64,000 nt of DNA from Streptomyces longwoodensis (GTDB lineage: Bacteria > Actinomycetota > Actinomycetes > Streptomycetales > Streptomycetaceae): assembly GCF_001514125.1 (NCBI RefSeq), contig NZ_KQ948553.1:124001-188000 (forward strand). The letters are read 5' to 3'. The position numbers and the translations under genes are program-made. The notes under the pieces were generated by a model. It was given only the letters and a program-made list of their open reading frames with translations, made no database searches and was not told the DNA's origin. This document shows, piece after piece, positions 30,144-37,917 of the stretch (positions are counted from its first letter, which is position 1; the number at the start of each line of letters is the position of its first letter).

Positions 30144-30745
30144 CACGTGACCACCCACCGGTACGGCGGGAAGCCGGGCGGGGGCGGTGCGACGGTGGTG
30201 TGCGCTTGGATCACCTGCGTGCCGGGCGCCGGGGGAGGCAGGACGCCGGGGATCGGCGCGGGGCTCGGCCAGGGGTAGTCGTCGACGGGGCGGCACTCGC
30301 CGACTGCGTACGCGTGGTGGCCGCCCGAGAGCGTGGCGAGGGGCCACATCTCGGTGTCCCACATGCGCCGCCAGCGGGGCACGAGCGCGTACCACCAGTG
30401 CCCGGGCTCGTCGGCGGTCCACGCCTCGATGGCGACGTCGCTCTGGCGGCGCTGCCAGATGGCCTGGGCGATGACGAGGATGTCCGTGTGCTGGGGGTGC
30501 TCGTAGCGGGCGACGAGCGCGCCGGCCATGCGGTGCGCCGGGCCCCGCACGAGGGGCGGGGCCTGGGAGGACCGCAGGTAGCCGGGGAAGGTCTCCAGGG
30601 TGCCGAGGCCGAGCAGCAGCGGCTCGTCGAGGTGGTAGGTCTGCGCCCACGTGTGTTCGAGGCTGCCGTCTTCGCGGCGCGCGGTGATCCGCACGACGGT
30701 CGCCGGCATGTAGCGGACGGCGGTGATCTCTTCGTCACGCGTCAC
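30143..30745 (-). CDS. Hypothetical protein (200 aa)
   Basis: GTG 30745 with GGAGG 6 nt upstream. Soluble alpha/beta-looking chain with VRYMPATVVRITARREDGSL, LVIAQAIWQRRQSDVAIEAW, GHWWYALVPRWRRMWDTEMW and a Pro-rich C-terminus (PSPAPIPGVLPPPAPG). No family recognised. Flanked by genes with 4-nt overlaps, so translationally coupled. Confidence 0.68.
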   Translation of the reverse strand: MTRDEEITAVRYMPATVVRITARREDGSLEHTWAQTYHLDEPLLLGLGTLETFPGYLRSSQAPPLVRGPAHRMAGALVARYEHPQHTDILVIAQAIWQRRQSDVAIEAWTADEPGHWWYALVPRWRRMWDTEMWPLATLSGGHHAYAVGECRPVDDYPWPSPAPIPGVLPPPAPGTQVIQAHTTVAPPPPGFPPYRWVVT

Positions 30746-30921
30746 GGGGTCGCCTCCTCTCGGCGGACCAGGCCGAGGACGACCGCGCTGGTGCACGGCC
30801 AGCGCACGCCCCACTCGCCGGTGAGCGTGCTGATCGTGCAGCGGGCGCACACCCGGTTCAGGGCGCGGCCGTCGGTGAAGCTGACCATCGGCCGGTGCCC
30901 GAAGTCCTCGCTGCGTCTCAC
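30742..30921 (-). CDS. Small CxxC protein (59 aa)
   Basis: GTG 30921 overlaps the stop of the ADP-ribosyltransferase-like gene (GTGA). It contains VCARCTISTLTG and a further Cys (WPCTSAVVLG). Possibly a half zinc ribbon. No family recognised; coupling on both sides supports it. Confidence 0.58.
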   Translation of the reverse strand: MRRSEDFGHRPMVSFTDGRALNRVCARCTISTLTGEWGVRWPCTSAVVLGLVRREEATP

Positions 30922-31322
30922 CGGTTCGCCTCCCGGCTGGCTGCGGCGGCCGCCCGGTTCAGCATCCGCATCCACGCCTCGAACGGGCGGGTGCGGAGCA
31001 GCACCACGGGGTCGACGATGCGGACGACGACCGCCGCCTTGCACATCCACGAGACACCGGGTGCCAGGCAGTCCGGGTCCGGGGTCAGCTCGTCGACGGG
31101 CAGCACCTCGTACAGGGCCCCGTCCGGGGCGAGGGCCGCGTACACGCGAGCGACGTCGCGGCTGGTGGTGACGTACACGCGGTCGCGGCGGGCGTGCTCC
31201 GGGGAAGCGCCCAGCTCCTGCGCGGTCGCCGTCAGCGACTTCTCGATGCCGGTCACCGCGGGGGGCAGCAGCCGGTCGTCGAGGCGGAGGCCGGGCACGC
31301 CGCCGTGGTAGAAGCGGGTCAC
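30918..31322 (-). CDS. Arr-like ADP-ribosyltransferase (134 aa)
   Basis: GTG 31322 overlaps the upstream stop. The sequence follows the rifampin ADP-ribosyltransferase (Arr) pattern: FYHGG near the start (His of the H-Y-x triad), RRDRVYVTTSRDVARVYAAL (Tyr and helix), ALYEVLPVDELTPDPD, and a C-terminal beta strand KAAVVVRIVDPV. Length (134 aa) is close to Arr (about 140). Such enzymes transfer ADP-ribose from NAD+ to a small molecule or protein; the substrate here is unknown, so antibiotic resistance must not be assumed. Confidence 0.78.
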   Translation of the reverse strand: MTRFYHGGVPGLRLDDRLLPPAVTGIEKSLTATAQELGASPEHARRDRVYVTTSRDVARVYAALAPDGALYEVLPVDELTPDPDCLAPGVSWMCKAAVVVRIVDPVVLLRTRPFEAWMRMLNRAAAAASREANR

Positions 31323-31753
31323 AGGAATGCCTTCCGCACGAGGCCGGCCGCTGCGGTGAGGACTGCGGCGACCGAGGCGATGTACTCCGCGCTGCTGGCG
31401 CGCAGTGCGGCCTGCCACAGGGCCATGGCCTGCGGCTTGTCGTTGTTGGCGACGGCGACGATGAACCGGACCGCGAACAGGTCCTGCGCGTCCGGGGCGC
31501 CGTCGGGGCTGGGCAGCTGCTCCACGGACCAGTACTGGTCGCGGGCGAGGTCGGGCGCCTGGTCGCCGTACAGCTTCACGAGGGCCTGGCGGCCGGTCTC
31601 GGCGAACGCGACGCACGCCGCGTACATCTGGAACTGGCCGGGACCCGCCTGCTCACCGACCTCGCTCACCGCGCGGAACGCGCCGTCGTAGTCCTCGTCG
31701 ATGGCGCAGGCGAGCGCCACCATCACCAGGTTGGCGAGGCGCTCGTCGCCCAT
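31319..31753 (-). CDS. Hypothetical helical protein (144 aa)
   Basis: ATG 31753 overlaps the upstream stop (TGATG); GTG 31756 is an alternative. All-helical and neutral: DYDGAFRAVSEVGEQAG, FQMYAACVAFAETGRQALVK, FIVAVANNDKPQAMALWQAA, SVAAVLTAAAGLVRKAF. No family recognised. The next gene is the Arr-like enzyme, so it may be a partner or inhibitor of that enzyme, which is only a context-based guess. Confidence 0.68.
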   Translation of the reverse strand: MGDERLANLVMVALACAIDEDYDGAFRAVSEVGEQAGPGQFQMYAACVAFAETGRQALVKLYGDQAPDLARDQYWSVEQLPSPDGAPDAQDLFAVRFIVAVANNDKPQAMALWQAALRASSAEYIASVAAVLTAAAGLVRKAFL

Positions 31754-32079
31754 CACCGGGCGTCCGCCGTCTTCACGGGGCGGCCGTTCTTGCCGCGCAT
31801 CCTGATCCCGGCCCGCTTGAGGCGCTGGTAGACGAACGAGTACGAGTAGCCCTTGCCGGTGCGCTCCTGTATCTGGCGCACGCTCAGCCCTTCCCGGTAC
31901 AGGCTGGCCATGTACCGGGCGAGTTCATCGACTTCGAGCTGGCGCCCGCCGGGGCCGTGCACGGGCACGCCGGCCGCGTGGAGGCGGCGCCAGGCGGTCG
32001 TGTAGCTGACGCCGAGATCGTCGGCCACGGCGCGGATGCAGCCGAGCTCGTCGTAGAGGGTGGCGACGTCCTTGGACAT
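31753..32079 (-). CDS. Double helix-turn-helix protein (108 aa)
   Basis: ATG 32079. Two HTH units are visible: IRAVADDLGVSYTTAWRRLH (about 14-33) and VRQIQERTGKGYSYSFVYQR (about 66-85), each of the resolvase/Hin-like kind (short helix, turn, recognition helix). The end is basic (RMRGKNGRPVKTADAR). A DNA-binding regulator of the right-block genes is likely. It is preceded by a strong hairpin at 32112-32141, so it may start its own transcript. Confidence 0.75.
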   Translation of the reverse strand: MSKDVATLYDELGCIRAVADDLGVSYTTAWRRLHAAGVPVHGPGGRQLEVDELARYMASLYREGLSVRQIQERTGKGYSYSFVYQRLKRAGIRMRGKNGRPVKTADAR

Positions 32080-32111
32080 CGGAGTGACCTTTCACTGCGG
32101 GGAGGTTGGGG

Positions 32112-32141
32112 GCCGGGGCCGCTCGAGGTGGCGGCCCCGGC
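32112..32141. terminator. GC hairpin after the small membrane gene
   Basis: Perfect 11-bp inverted repeat GCCGGGGCCGC / GCGGCCCCGGC with an 8-nt loop, between the genes at 32147-32278 and 31753-32079. Confidence 0.55.
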
Positions 32142-32146
32142 AGGGG

Positions 32147-32278
32147 TCAGGCCCAGAGGACGAGGGCGACGGCCGCGCCGAGCACGGGCGACCACGGGCC
32201 GATCACCGGCACGAACGCGGTGACCGCCCACACGACCAAGCCGAACGCCAGGCCGACCATGAACTTCCGGCCGGTCAC
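32147..32278 (-). CDS. Small membrane protein (43 aa)
   Basis: GTG 32278 overlaps the stop of the vWA gene by 4 nt (GTGA). Two apolar helices (FMVGLAFGLVVWAVTAFVPV and SPVLGAAVALVLWA) span nearly the whole protein. Too short to assign a family, but the coupled start and following hairpin support it as a real gene. Confidence 0.62.
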   Translation of the reverse strand: MTGRKFMVGLAFGLVVWAVTAFVPVIGPWSPVLGAAVALVLWA

Positions 32279-33015
32279 TGGACGACCCCCGCGGCGCGGG
32301 CCTCGCGCAGCCACTTCGCGTACGGGCCGGTGATCGCCGCGTACAGCTCCTCATCCGTGACCCGCGAGGGGTCCGGCGCGGGGAAGAACGCCGCGTTGTC
32401 GACGAGGCGGCCGGTCAGCAGATCGAGGCGGCGCAGGAAGTTGACGCGGTACCCGAACCCGACGAACACGAAGAACAGCGGCTCGGTCGCCGCGCGGCGC
32501 AGTGCGTTCTCGGCGGCCTCCCGGGAGTCGGGGTCGCCGTCGGTCTGGAACACGACCAGCGCGGGTGTGTCGCTGCCCTGGTGCTCCAGGCGCACGAAGT
32601 CCATGGCGGCCGCGTAGTTCGTGCCGCCCCACCGGGCGCGCTCGTGGGTGCGGTTGATGACGCCGGCGTAGGAGTTGAGGCTGACGACCGTCGAGGGTTC
32701 CGCGTCGGTCGCGAAGTAGGTGAGCGGCACCCGCCCGTCGTCGTCCAAGTTGGCGGACAGGGCGAGGACCTGCTCGGCGAGCCGCTGCATGGCGCCGCTG
32801 CGGTAGTACTCGAGCATGCTGGACGAGTGGTCGAGCACCAGGTGCACGGCCGCCCGGTGGCCGGCCAGCCCGTCCTTCTCCAGCGACGTGGCGGCCTTCT
32901 TCATCAGCGACACCATGGGCGTCGCCAGCACCGGCGGCCGCGCGGGCACCGGCTCAGGCTGCACCTGGGGCTGGGCCGGGGGCTGGGGCTGGGTCTTGCG
33001 CTTGAATCCGAACAC
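32275..33015 (-). CDS. TerF-type von Willebrand factor A domain protein (246 aa)
   Basis: GTG 33015. A Gln/Pro-rich N-terminal tail (about 6-35) precedes the vWA domain: VHLVLDHSSSMLEYYRSGAM gives the MIDAS motif DxSxS, GTNYAAAMDFVRL and VVFQTDGDPDS give the further metal-binding Thr and Asp. The end (LLTGRLVDNAAFFPAPDPSR) matches TerF-like vWA proteins of tellurium-resistance/stress systems, which bind Mg2+ and act in protein complexes. No TerD-like gene is nearby, so its partner may be outside the window. Confidence 0.82.
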   Translation of the reverse strand: MFGFKRKTQPQPPAQPQVQPEPVPARPPVLATPMVSLMKKAATSLEKDGLAGHRAAVHLVLDHSSSMLEYYRSGAMQRLAEQVLALSANLDDDGRVPLTYFATDAEPSTVVSLNSYAGVINRTHERARWGGTNYAAAMDFVRLEHQGSDTPALVVFQTDGDPDSREAAENALRRAATEPLFFVFVGFGYRVNFLRRLDLLTGRLVDNAAFFPAPDPSRVTDEELYAAITGPYAKWLREARAAGVVQ

Positions 33016-33055
33016 GATGGGATCCGCTCCTACATGGGATGGGGGCGGGCACGCG

Positions 33056-33313
33056 TCAGGCGTGCCCGTCGTCGTCGGTGAGCTGGGCCCGCTGCGCGTA
33101 CACCTGCACGGTGTGTGCCTGGCGGCGGGCCCGGTACGTCTCGGCACACGTCTTGTGGGAGGGGCGGCCGCCCTCGTCGCGCAGGCACGTCGGGCCCTTG
33201 CAGAACCGGCACGGGCGCGGGCGCTGCGCCCAGTGCCGCTTCGGGTCGGACCAGTCCAGGACGCCGCTGGCAGGTAGGAACTCATCCGACGCCAGCAACT
33301 TCGCTCGCGGCAT
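33056..33313 (-). CDS. Zinc-finger protein (85 aa)
   Basis: ATG 33313; its start lies inside the 3' end of the WhiB gene (32-nt overlap). It has CRFCKGPTCLRDEGGRPSHK with a following TCAETYRARRQ, i.e. CxxC...C...H...C, a likely zinc site, and a basic helix. The sequence GRPSHKTCAETYRARR resembles small phage zinc proteins. No family name. It lies between the vWA gene and the WhiB-like gene. Confidence 0.68.
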   Translation of the reverse strand: MPRAKLLASDEFLPASGVLDWSDPKRHWAQRPRPCRFCKGPTCLRDEGGRPSHKTCAETYRARRQAHTVQVYAQRAQLTDDDGHA

Positions 33314-33650
33314 GGCCGGCCTCCCTCCGGAGGGCGTTGAGGCGACGCGCGGTCTCGCGGCGGCGGCGCCGCTGCTCACGCCGCCGCATCAACTGCCGTT
33401 CCTTGGCGTCCAAGCCGCCCCACACGCCGTACTGCTCCGGGCCCGACATCGCGGCGTTCAGGCACGCCTCGATCACCGGGCAGCCGACGCAGATGCGTTT
33501 GGCCTCCTTGACGAGCAGCACGGCCACGCCCGTCGGGAAGTCCTCCGGGAAGAACACGGTGATGTCCTCCGCGTCCCGGCACGCGCCCTGGTCGGACCAG
33601 TGCGGGGCGCGCGGCAGCGTCTTGGGTGCGTAGCGGCTTGGACGGTGCAT
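33282..33650 (-). CDS. WhiB-like [4Fe-4S] regulator (122 aa)
   Basis: ATG 33650. The four cluster-binding cysteines appear as GACRDAED, then ICVGCPVIEAC, with the WhiB-typical GVWGGLDAKER (turn motif G[VI]WGG) and a basic C-terminal end (RRREQRRRRRETARRLNALR). WhiB proteins bind an iron-sulfur cluster and usually act with the primary sigma factor. Actinophages and Streptomyces plasmids often carry their own WhiB protein that redirects host transcription. It may activate the element's cassette promoters, which is an inference. Confidence 0.88.
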   Translation of the reverse strand: MHRPSRYAPKTLPRAPHWSDQGACRDAEDITVFFPEDFPTGVAVLLVKEAKRICVGCPVIEACLNAAMSGPEQYGVWGGLDAKERQLMRRREQRRRRRETARRLNALRREAGHAASEVAGVG

Positions 33651-33892
33651 CAGCGGTCCGTCTCCCCGCCCGGGTACGCGACCCGCTGGAAGACGATCGT
33701 GTCCTCGTCGGCCACGACCGGCGGGGCGGCCTGGGCCGGTTCGGGCACGCCGGCCGGACCGGTGGCGCGGTGGCGGCCCGTCGCCCGCAGCCGCCACCAC
33801 AGCCACGCCGACGCCAGCGGCGAGGCCACGAGCAGCCACCACCAGGCGATGTTCTCGGCGATCCAGATCAGGACGTCCAGCAGCAGGTTCAC
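33650..33892 (-). CDS. Small membrane protein (80 aa)
   Basis: GTG 33892 overlaps the stop of the HNH-like gene (GTGA), and its own stop overlaps the WhiB start (TGATG). One long apolar segment (LIWIAENIAWWWLLVASPLA) with many Trp, followed by a basic and Pro-rich cytoplasmic tail. Probably a single-span membrane protein. No family recognised. Confidence 0.65.
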   Translation of the reverse strand: MNLLLDVLIWIAENIAWWWLLVASPLASAWLWWRLRATGRHRATGPAGVPEPAQAAPPVVADEDTIVFQRVAYPGGETDR

Positions 33893-34323
33893 GACTGGGC
33901 CTCCCGCATCGCACGGTCGACCTGGTGCGCGCCCTCCACACAGCCCGGGATGTTGCAGGACCTCGACAGGTACCCGACCGGCTCGCGCCGGTAGTGCAGC
34001 CGGAACGCCACCCGGTACGCGGTGTCGATGCGCCTCAGGTAGCGGACGACCGGCGTGCCGTTGGCCTCGCGGGTCCCCGTCCACCGGCGGTGCCCGCCCT
34101 CGACCGGCTCGGACTGCCGCTCGAACGCCTCCCGCACCGACCGGTACAGCGGCCGCCGGCCCCGCACGTACGGGGGCAGCCCGATCTGCCTGCGGACGCG
34201 GGCAACGCGGGACTCGTCCCGGATGCCGAGCTGCCGGGCAACCGCCCGGTTCGACACGTCGTCGGCGGCGAGCAGCGCCCGCATGATCCGCTCGTCGCTG
34301 ACCTCGACCAGCGCCTGCCTCAT
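33889..34323 (-). CDS. HNH-like endonuclease with N-terminal HTH (144 aa)
   Basis: ATG 34323. The N-terminal VSNRAVARQLGIRDESRVAR is a helix-turn-helix. The C-terminal half (GHRRWTGTREANGTPVVRYL, YRVAFRLHYRREPVGYLSR, CNIPGCVEGAHQVD) has the spacing of phage HNH endonucleases, with a Cys pair (CNIPGC) and a His-containing final strand. Catalytic His/Asn positions are plausible but not all clear. It may be a homing-type nuclease or a nicking enzyme acting with the neighbouring recombination genes. Confidence 0.72.
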   Translation of the reverse strand: MRQALVEVSDERIMRALLAADDVSNRAVARQLGIRDESRVARVRRQIGLPPYVRGRRPLYRSVREAFERQSEPVEGGHRRWTGTREANGTPVVRYLRRIDTAYRVAFRLHYRREPVGYLSRSCNIPGCVEGAHQVDRAMREAQS

Positions 34324-34853
34324 GACTTCACCTCCGGCCAGGGAACCTTGCTGAGGGCCGCCCGCTGGGCGGCAGGCATCGAGAACTCAGGGCAGCCGAG
34401 CTGGTCGAGACCGGCGTGCCGAAGCCACCACGCGTCGCACTCGTCGTCCGTGGCGAACTCGCGCTGGGCCCGCTTGTACGCGGCCAGCGCCATCGGCACC
34501 TTGTCGCCGGACCCCTTGCCGGTCGCGTAGCTCTTGAGGGTCGCCGGGGTGACCAGCGCGTACGGCACGCCGTTCTTCCGGAGGAGGTTGCGGACGACGC
34601 CGTGGACCATGCCGGTGAACCCGGCGCCCTTCGCGTGCGTCGGCAGGTCCTCGATGACGACCAGGTCGGGCAGCGGGCCGAGCCCGTACGCCTCGCCGCC
34701 GATGGCGAGCTGCACGGCCTCCTCGATCTGTGTCAGCCGTCCGTCGCCGTCGGTCTGCTTCGTCTTGACGGTGGTCGTCGACCCGTCCCGGTAGGCGATG
34801 CCCGTCCCCGTCAGCGACAGATCCAGACCCACCACGGTCTTCGGCGTGCTCAT
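34320..34853 (-). CDS. RuvC-fold Holliday-junction resolvase-like protein (177 aa)
   Basis: ATG 34853 overlaps the stop of the upstream gene. The acidic residues of a RuvC/RNase H fold are in GLDLSLTGTGIAYRDG (Asp), LVVIEDLPTH (Glu), and FATDDECDAWWLRHAG (Asp pair). Such proteins cut four-way junctions. The gene lies four genes downstream of the YqaJ-type exonuclease and RecT, so it probably completes a phage-style recombination pathway. Catalytic residues look intact. Confidence 0.8.
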   Translation of the reverse strand: MSTPKTVVGLDLSLTGTGIAYRDGSTTTVKTKQTDGDGRLTQIEEAVQLAIGGEAYGLGPLPDLVVIEDLPTHAKGAGFTGMVHGVVRNLLRKNGVPYALVTPATLKSYATGKGSGDKVPMALAAYKRAQREFATDDECDAWWLRHAGLDQLGCPEFSMPAAQRAALSKVPWPEVKS

Positions 34854-35587
34854 CGGGCACCGCCGTCCCGCAGCCACAGCGGGCGCACCGCGACGTAGTC
34901 CGGGCCGATCGGCGCGGGCACCTGAATCCGCGTGAGGACCAGGTCGTCGGGGTCCGTGACGCCGAGGTTGGCCTTCGCGTCCAGGTAGCGGCCCGGCAGG
35001 TCCTTGATGTCGAGCTGCGCCGGGGTCGCCAGGTGGTCGGCGATGACGGTCACCTCCCGCTCGAGGTGCCAGCCGATCACGACGACCTTCGCCGTGCGGG
35101 TCGGCACGTCGACGCTGTTCACGTACACGGCGGTGGTGTGGCGGGGCTCGTCGAGCGCCAGGAGGTAGCGGCGCCCGAGCAGGGTGATCCGCCACGCCTC
35201 AGCGCCACCGTCGGCGTAGCCGTCGACGTAGCCGCGGGCGCGCAGCCCGCGCAGCTCCTCGGTGGGGTCCTCGAACGATGTGCCGCCGGCCAGGGCCCGC
35301 AGCACGAACTCGGCCGGTTTGCCGAGCGGGTGCTCGGTGGCGTGCTTGACGGCGCGGATCTGCGCCAGCCGCCACGCGTGGGTGCTGCGGGTCGTCGCCG
35401 CCGAGCACGGGCACGCGGCGACGTACGGCATCATCTCCGGGTCGGCGACCAGGCCGTGGCACTGCTGGACGCTCGTCGCGCCCTTCTCGCACAAGCGGGC
35501 CGAGCAGCACGGGCAGTTGGCGCACAGCTTCGGCTGCGGCGGCTCGTACAGCGGCCCGAACGTCTCGTCACAGCTGGTGGTGGTCAT
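34850..35587 (-). CDS. Hypothetical cysteine-rich protein with winged-helix-like core (245 aa)
   Basis: ATG 35587. The first 65 residues hold CANCPCCSARLC and QCHGLVADPEMMPYVAACPC, which could bind zinc. A winged-helix-like stretch follows (FVLRALAGGTSFEDPTEELR, LRARGYVDGYADGGAEAWRI, TLLGRRYLLALDEP), then a beta-rich C-terminal domain (KVVVIGWHLEREVTVIADHL). No family recognised. It overlaps both neighbours by 4 nt within the recombination operon, suggesting a DNA-related role. Confidence 0.68.
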   Translation of the reverse strand: MTTTSCDETFGPLYEPPQPKLCANCPCCSARLCEKGATSVQQCHGLVADPEMMPYVAACPCSAATTRSTHAWRLAQIRAVKHATEHPLGKPAEFVLRALAGGTSFEDPTEELRGLRARGYVDGYADGGAEAWRITLLGRRYLLALDEPRHTTAVYVNSVDVPTRTAKVVVIGWHLEREVTVIADHLATPAQLDIKDLPGRYLDAKANLGVTDPDDLVLTRIQVPAPIGPDYVAVRPLWLRDGGAR

Positions 35588-35802
35588 GAGTCCTGTCCTG
35601 GGGTCTCGTGTCCGCAGCGGAAGCAGCGGCGGGAGCCGTCCGCGCGCATCGCGTGCGGGGTCCGGCGGTTCTCGCGCGGGCAGGTGTCGAAGTCGGCGAT
35701 GTCGGCGCCCTCGATCGGGGCGGGCCGCTCCAGCGCGGGGAGCGGGGCGGGGGCCGGGCCCGCGCGCAAGGCGCGGACCCGGCTGATCAAGGCGGCCAGC
35801 AC
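35584..35802 (-). CDS. Small CxxC protein (72 aa)
   Basis: ATG 35802, overlapping the start of the next gene by 4 nt. The N-terminus is helical (LAALISRVRALRAGPAP), and the C-terminus has RRCFRCGHETPGQDS plus an upstream Cys (FDTCPREN). Likely a small zinc protein. No family recognised. Confidence 0.6.
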   Translation of the reverse strand: MLAALISRVRALRAGPAPAPLPALERPAPIEGADIADFDTCPRENRRTPHAMRADGSRRCFRCGHETPGQDS

Positions 35803-35804
35803 GG

Positions 35805-36743
35805 CTACCGCCTCGTGGCCTTGTTCTTGTCGCGGTGGCGGCGCCGGGGCCTGGCCCGGCCGCGCTTGACCGGCAGGCGGGGCGGCGGGACGTCCTGCGA
35901 CGCTTCCGCCGCGCGGGCGGCGGCCCGGGCCTCCGCCTCCAGCGCGAGGGCCTCGGGGGTGAGCGCAGCGAGGATCTGCGTGTGCCCCTCGTCGGCGGCC
36001 CGCTCGACCGCGACCAGGGCCCGCAGCTCAGCGGACTTCGGCAGCAGCTTCGCCGCGCGCCGGATCGCCGTCTTGAGCAGCATGTCCGGGAACCGCGTGT
36101 GCCACAGGCTGTTCTTCTGCCCGTTGGCCTCGGCCCGCTGGTACGCCTTGCTGAACTCGTCGCGGATCGCTTCGGCTTCCTCGACCGTGACGATCGCGAC
36201 GTCCGACCGGGCGCCGCCGTCGAGCCACGCGAAGGTGTACGCGAACAGCGGCGTGCGGTCCTTCGGCGAGCCCAGCTTCGGCCGGTGCGTGAAGTCCTGG
36301 CCGACCGGCGCGGTGGGCACGTAGTCCCACTCGTCGCCGTCGTACACGACCTTCGCGACGATCGACTTGACCATGCCCGACCGCCACATCAGCTCGATGT
36401 AGCCGTGGTACGTGGCCAGGAAAGTGGCGATCCCGTCGTCCGCCGTGATGACGGCCTCTTCACCGTCGGGCAGCAACCCAAATCGGGCGGCCGTGATGAC
36501 GGCCTGTCGGACGCTCGCCGGCGTGCACTTCCGCAGGCCCGGCAGGACCGGCCGCAGGACCGCCAGGAACCGGTCGACGCTCACGTGCGCGGGCAGCGCG
36601 GCCGCGATGTCCGCGCGGAACTGCTCGGCGTCGTGGTCGCGGCCCGCCGGGGTGTCCTCGTCGGCCTGCCCGGGCGGGATGCCGTCGCTGCTGGCGGCGG
36701 CCGCGCGCTGCTGCACGCGCTCCTTCAACGTGGTCAGGCTCAT
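35805..36743 (-). CDS. recT: RecT-family single-strand annealing protein (312 aa)
   Basis: ATG 36743 overlaps the stop of the exonuclease gene. RecT signatures: VRPVLPGLRKCTPASVRQAV, AARFGLLPDGEEAVIT, ATFLATYHGYIELMWRSGMV and IRRAAKLLPKSAEL (the basic helix near the end of the core). RecT anneals complementary single strands and pairs with a RecE/YqaJ-type 5'-3' exonuclease. The C-terminal 30 residues are strongly basic. Next to its exonuclease partner, it gives the element its own recombination pathway. Confidence 0.9.
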   Translation of the reverse strand: MSLTTLKERVQQRAAAASSDGIPPGQADEDTPAGRDHDAEQFRADIAAALPAHVSVDRFLAVLRPVLPGLRKCTPASVRQAVITAARFGLLPDGEEAVITADDGIATFLATYHGYIELMWRSGMVKSIVAKVVYDGDEWDYVPTAPVGQDFTHRPKLGSPKDRTPLFAYTFAWLDGGARSDVAIVTVEEAEAIRDEFSKAYQRAEANGQKNSLWHTRFPDMLLKTAIRRAAKLLPKSAELRALVAVERAADEGHTQILAALTPEALALEAEARAAARAAEASQDVPPPRLPVKRGRARPRRRHRDKNKATRR

Positions 36744-37843
36744 CGCAGCCCCGCCTTCGGGACGCGCAGCACCCGGCCGCGGCACGCCTCGTACACCTTG
36801 GGGTACTTCTCCTTGAGCAGCGCCACGTCGACCTGCTCGACGGTCTTGCGGCACTCGGCCGCGACCTTCGGGTACTCCTTCTGGAGCTTCTTCGCGGACA
36901 CGTTGCCGTCCGGCGCGTACGACCACGCCTTCTTGCCGTCGACCTGCGCGACGGCGGCCTTGCCGCCGCAGATCAGCCGCATCTCGTTCTCGACCGCGGT
37001 CTTCTGCCCGTCCAGCTCCTCGATCTGCTCGATGAGCCGCTTGCGCCGCGCGAGGAGCTTCTCCGCCTTGACGCGGGACACCTCGATCACGTCGCCGGGC
37101 TTGACCTTCCACAGCTGGCCGAGGAGTTCCGTCGTCGCCTCCAGCCCGTCCGCCTGCGGCGGGCGGCCCTCGATGACGTGCCGCTGGAACCACGTCCCGC
37201 ACACGTCGATGAGGGTCTGGATCAGCTCCTCGTCCCGTTCGATGCGGTGGAAGCGCAGCGTGTTTCCGCCGACGAGGGCGACGGCCCAGCCGTACGGCCA
37301 GCCGCCGACCGCCATGTTCCAGTGCACCTGGAGGGCGGGCGCGTCGGGCACCCCGTCCTTCCAGTCGTCGAGCTGGTAGGCGGAGCGGTTTTTCAACTCG
37401 ACCGGGGCGACGACGGTGCCGGTGTCCGGGTCGAGCGCGTACCTGTCCACGTTCGACCGCATCCATGGCCGGTCGACGTGCGCCAGCGTTCCCGGCGTTG
37501 GCACGGCCGGGATGCCGGTCTTCTTGGTGAAGAGGTGGGAGATGAAGTCCTCGATCTCCAGGCCGATCTCGGCATACTCCGCGACCTGGTCGTCGAGCGG
37601 GACGGGCCGGCCGTGCTTCTCCTCGAAGACATGGCGCGGGCCCGCGTACTTGTTGAGGCCGAGGATCTTCGCGACGTCGGAACCGCCGATGCCGGTCCGC
37701 CGGACCTTCTCCCAGCGGCGCCGGAAGTCGGGGTCGTCGAGGTCACCGGCGGGCAGCAGCAGCCGCGCGGTCGGTGCCCCGTACGCGAGATCACCGCAAG
37801 GTGCCTCGGGTGGAGTCCACGTGTGGGTAGCCTGTTCAGGCAA
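36740..37843 (-). CDS. YqaJ-type exonuclease, RecT partner (367 aa)
   Basis: The start is TTG 37843, chosen because GAAGGAA lies 6 nt upstream and no ATG fits. The YqaJ fold shows GIGGSDVAKILGLNKY (first helix, 50-65), EIGLEIEDFISHLFTKK, the catalytic VAPVELKNRSAYQLDDW (ExK), and WPYGWAVALVGGNTLRFHRI. A long C-terminal helical segment (SRVKAEKLLARRKRLIEQIE, ELDGQKTAVENEM) follows. The enzyme should degrade one strand of linear DNA to make tails that RecT anneals. It is one gene downstream of the regulatory pair of the right block. Confidence 0.87.
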   Translation of the reverse strand: MPEQATHTWTPPEAPCGDLAYGAPTARLLLPAGDLDDPDFRRRWEKVRRTGIGGSDVAKILGLNKYAGPRHVFEEKHGRPVPLDDQVAEYAEIGLEIEDFISHLFTKKTGIPAVPTPGTLAHVDRPWMRSNVDRYALDPDTGTVVAPVELKNRSAYQLDDWKDGVPDAPALQVHWNMAVGGWPYGWAVALVGGNTLRFHRIERDEELIQTLIDVCGTWFQRHVIEGRPPQADGLEATTELLGQLWKVKPGDVIEVSRVKAEKLLARRKRLIEQIEELDGQKTAVENEMRLICGGKAAVAQVDGKKAWSYAPDGNVSAKKLQKEYPKVAAECRKTVEQVDVALLKEKYPKVYEACRGRVLRVPKAGLR

Positions 37844-37917
37844 CGTTCCTTCTCTCGGGTCGTTGTGTGCGGACTCGGGGGCGCGGGCTGTCGCGTAGCT
37901 CGCGGCCCCGATCGCCG

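Noticed and set aside
30918..31322. Assigning rifampicin resistance to the Arr-like enzyme
   Set aside because: The fold match is good, but substrate specificity cannot be read from this sequence and many Arr-like proteins in phages act on other targets.
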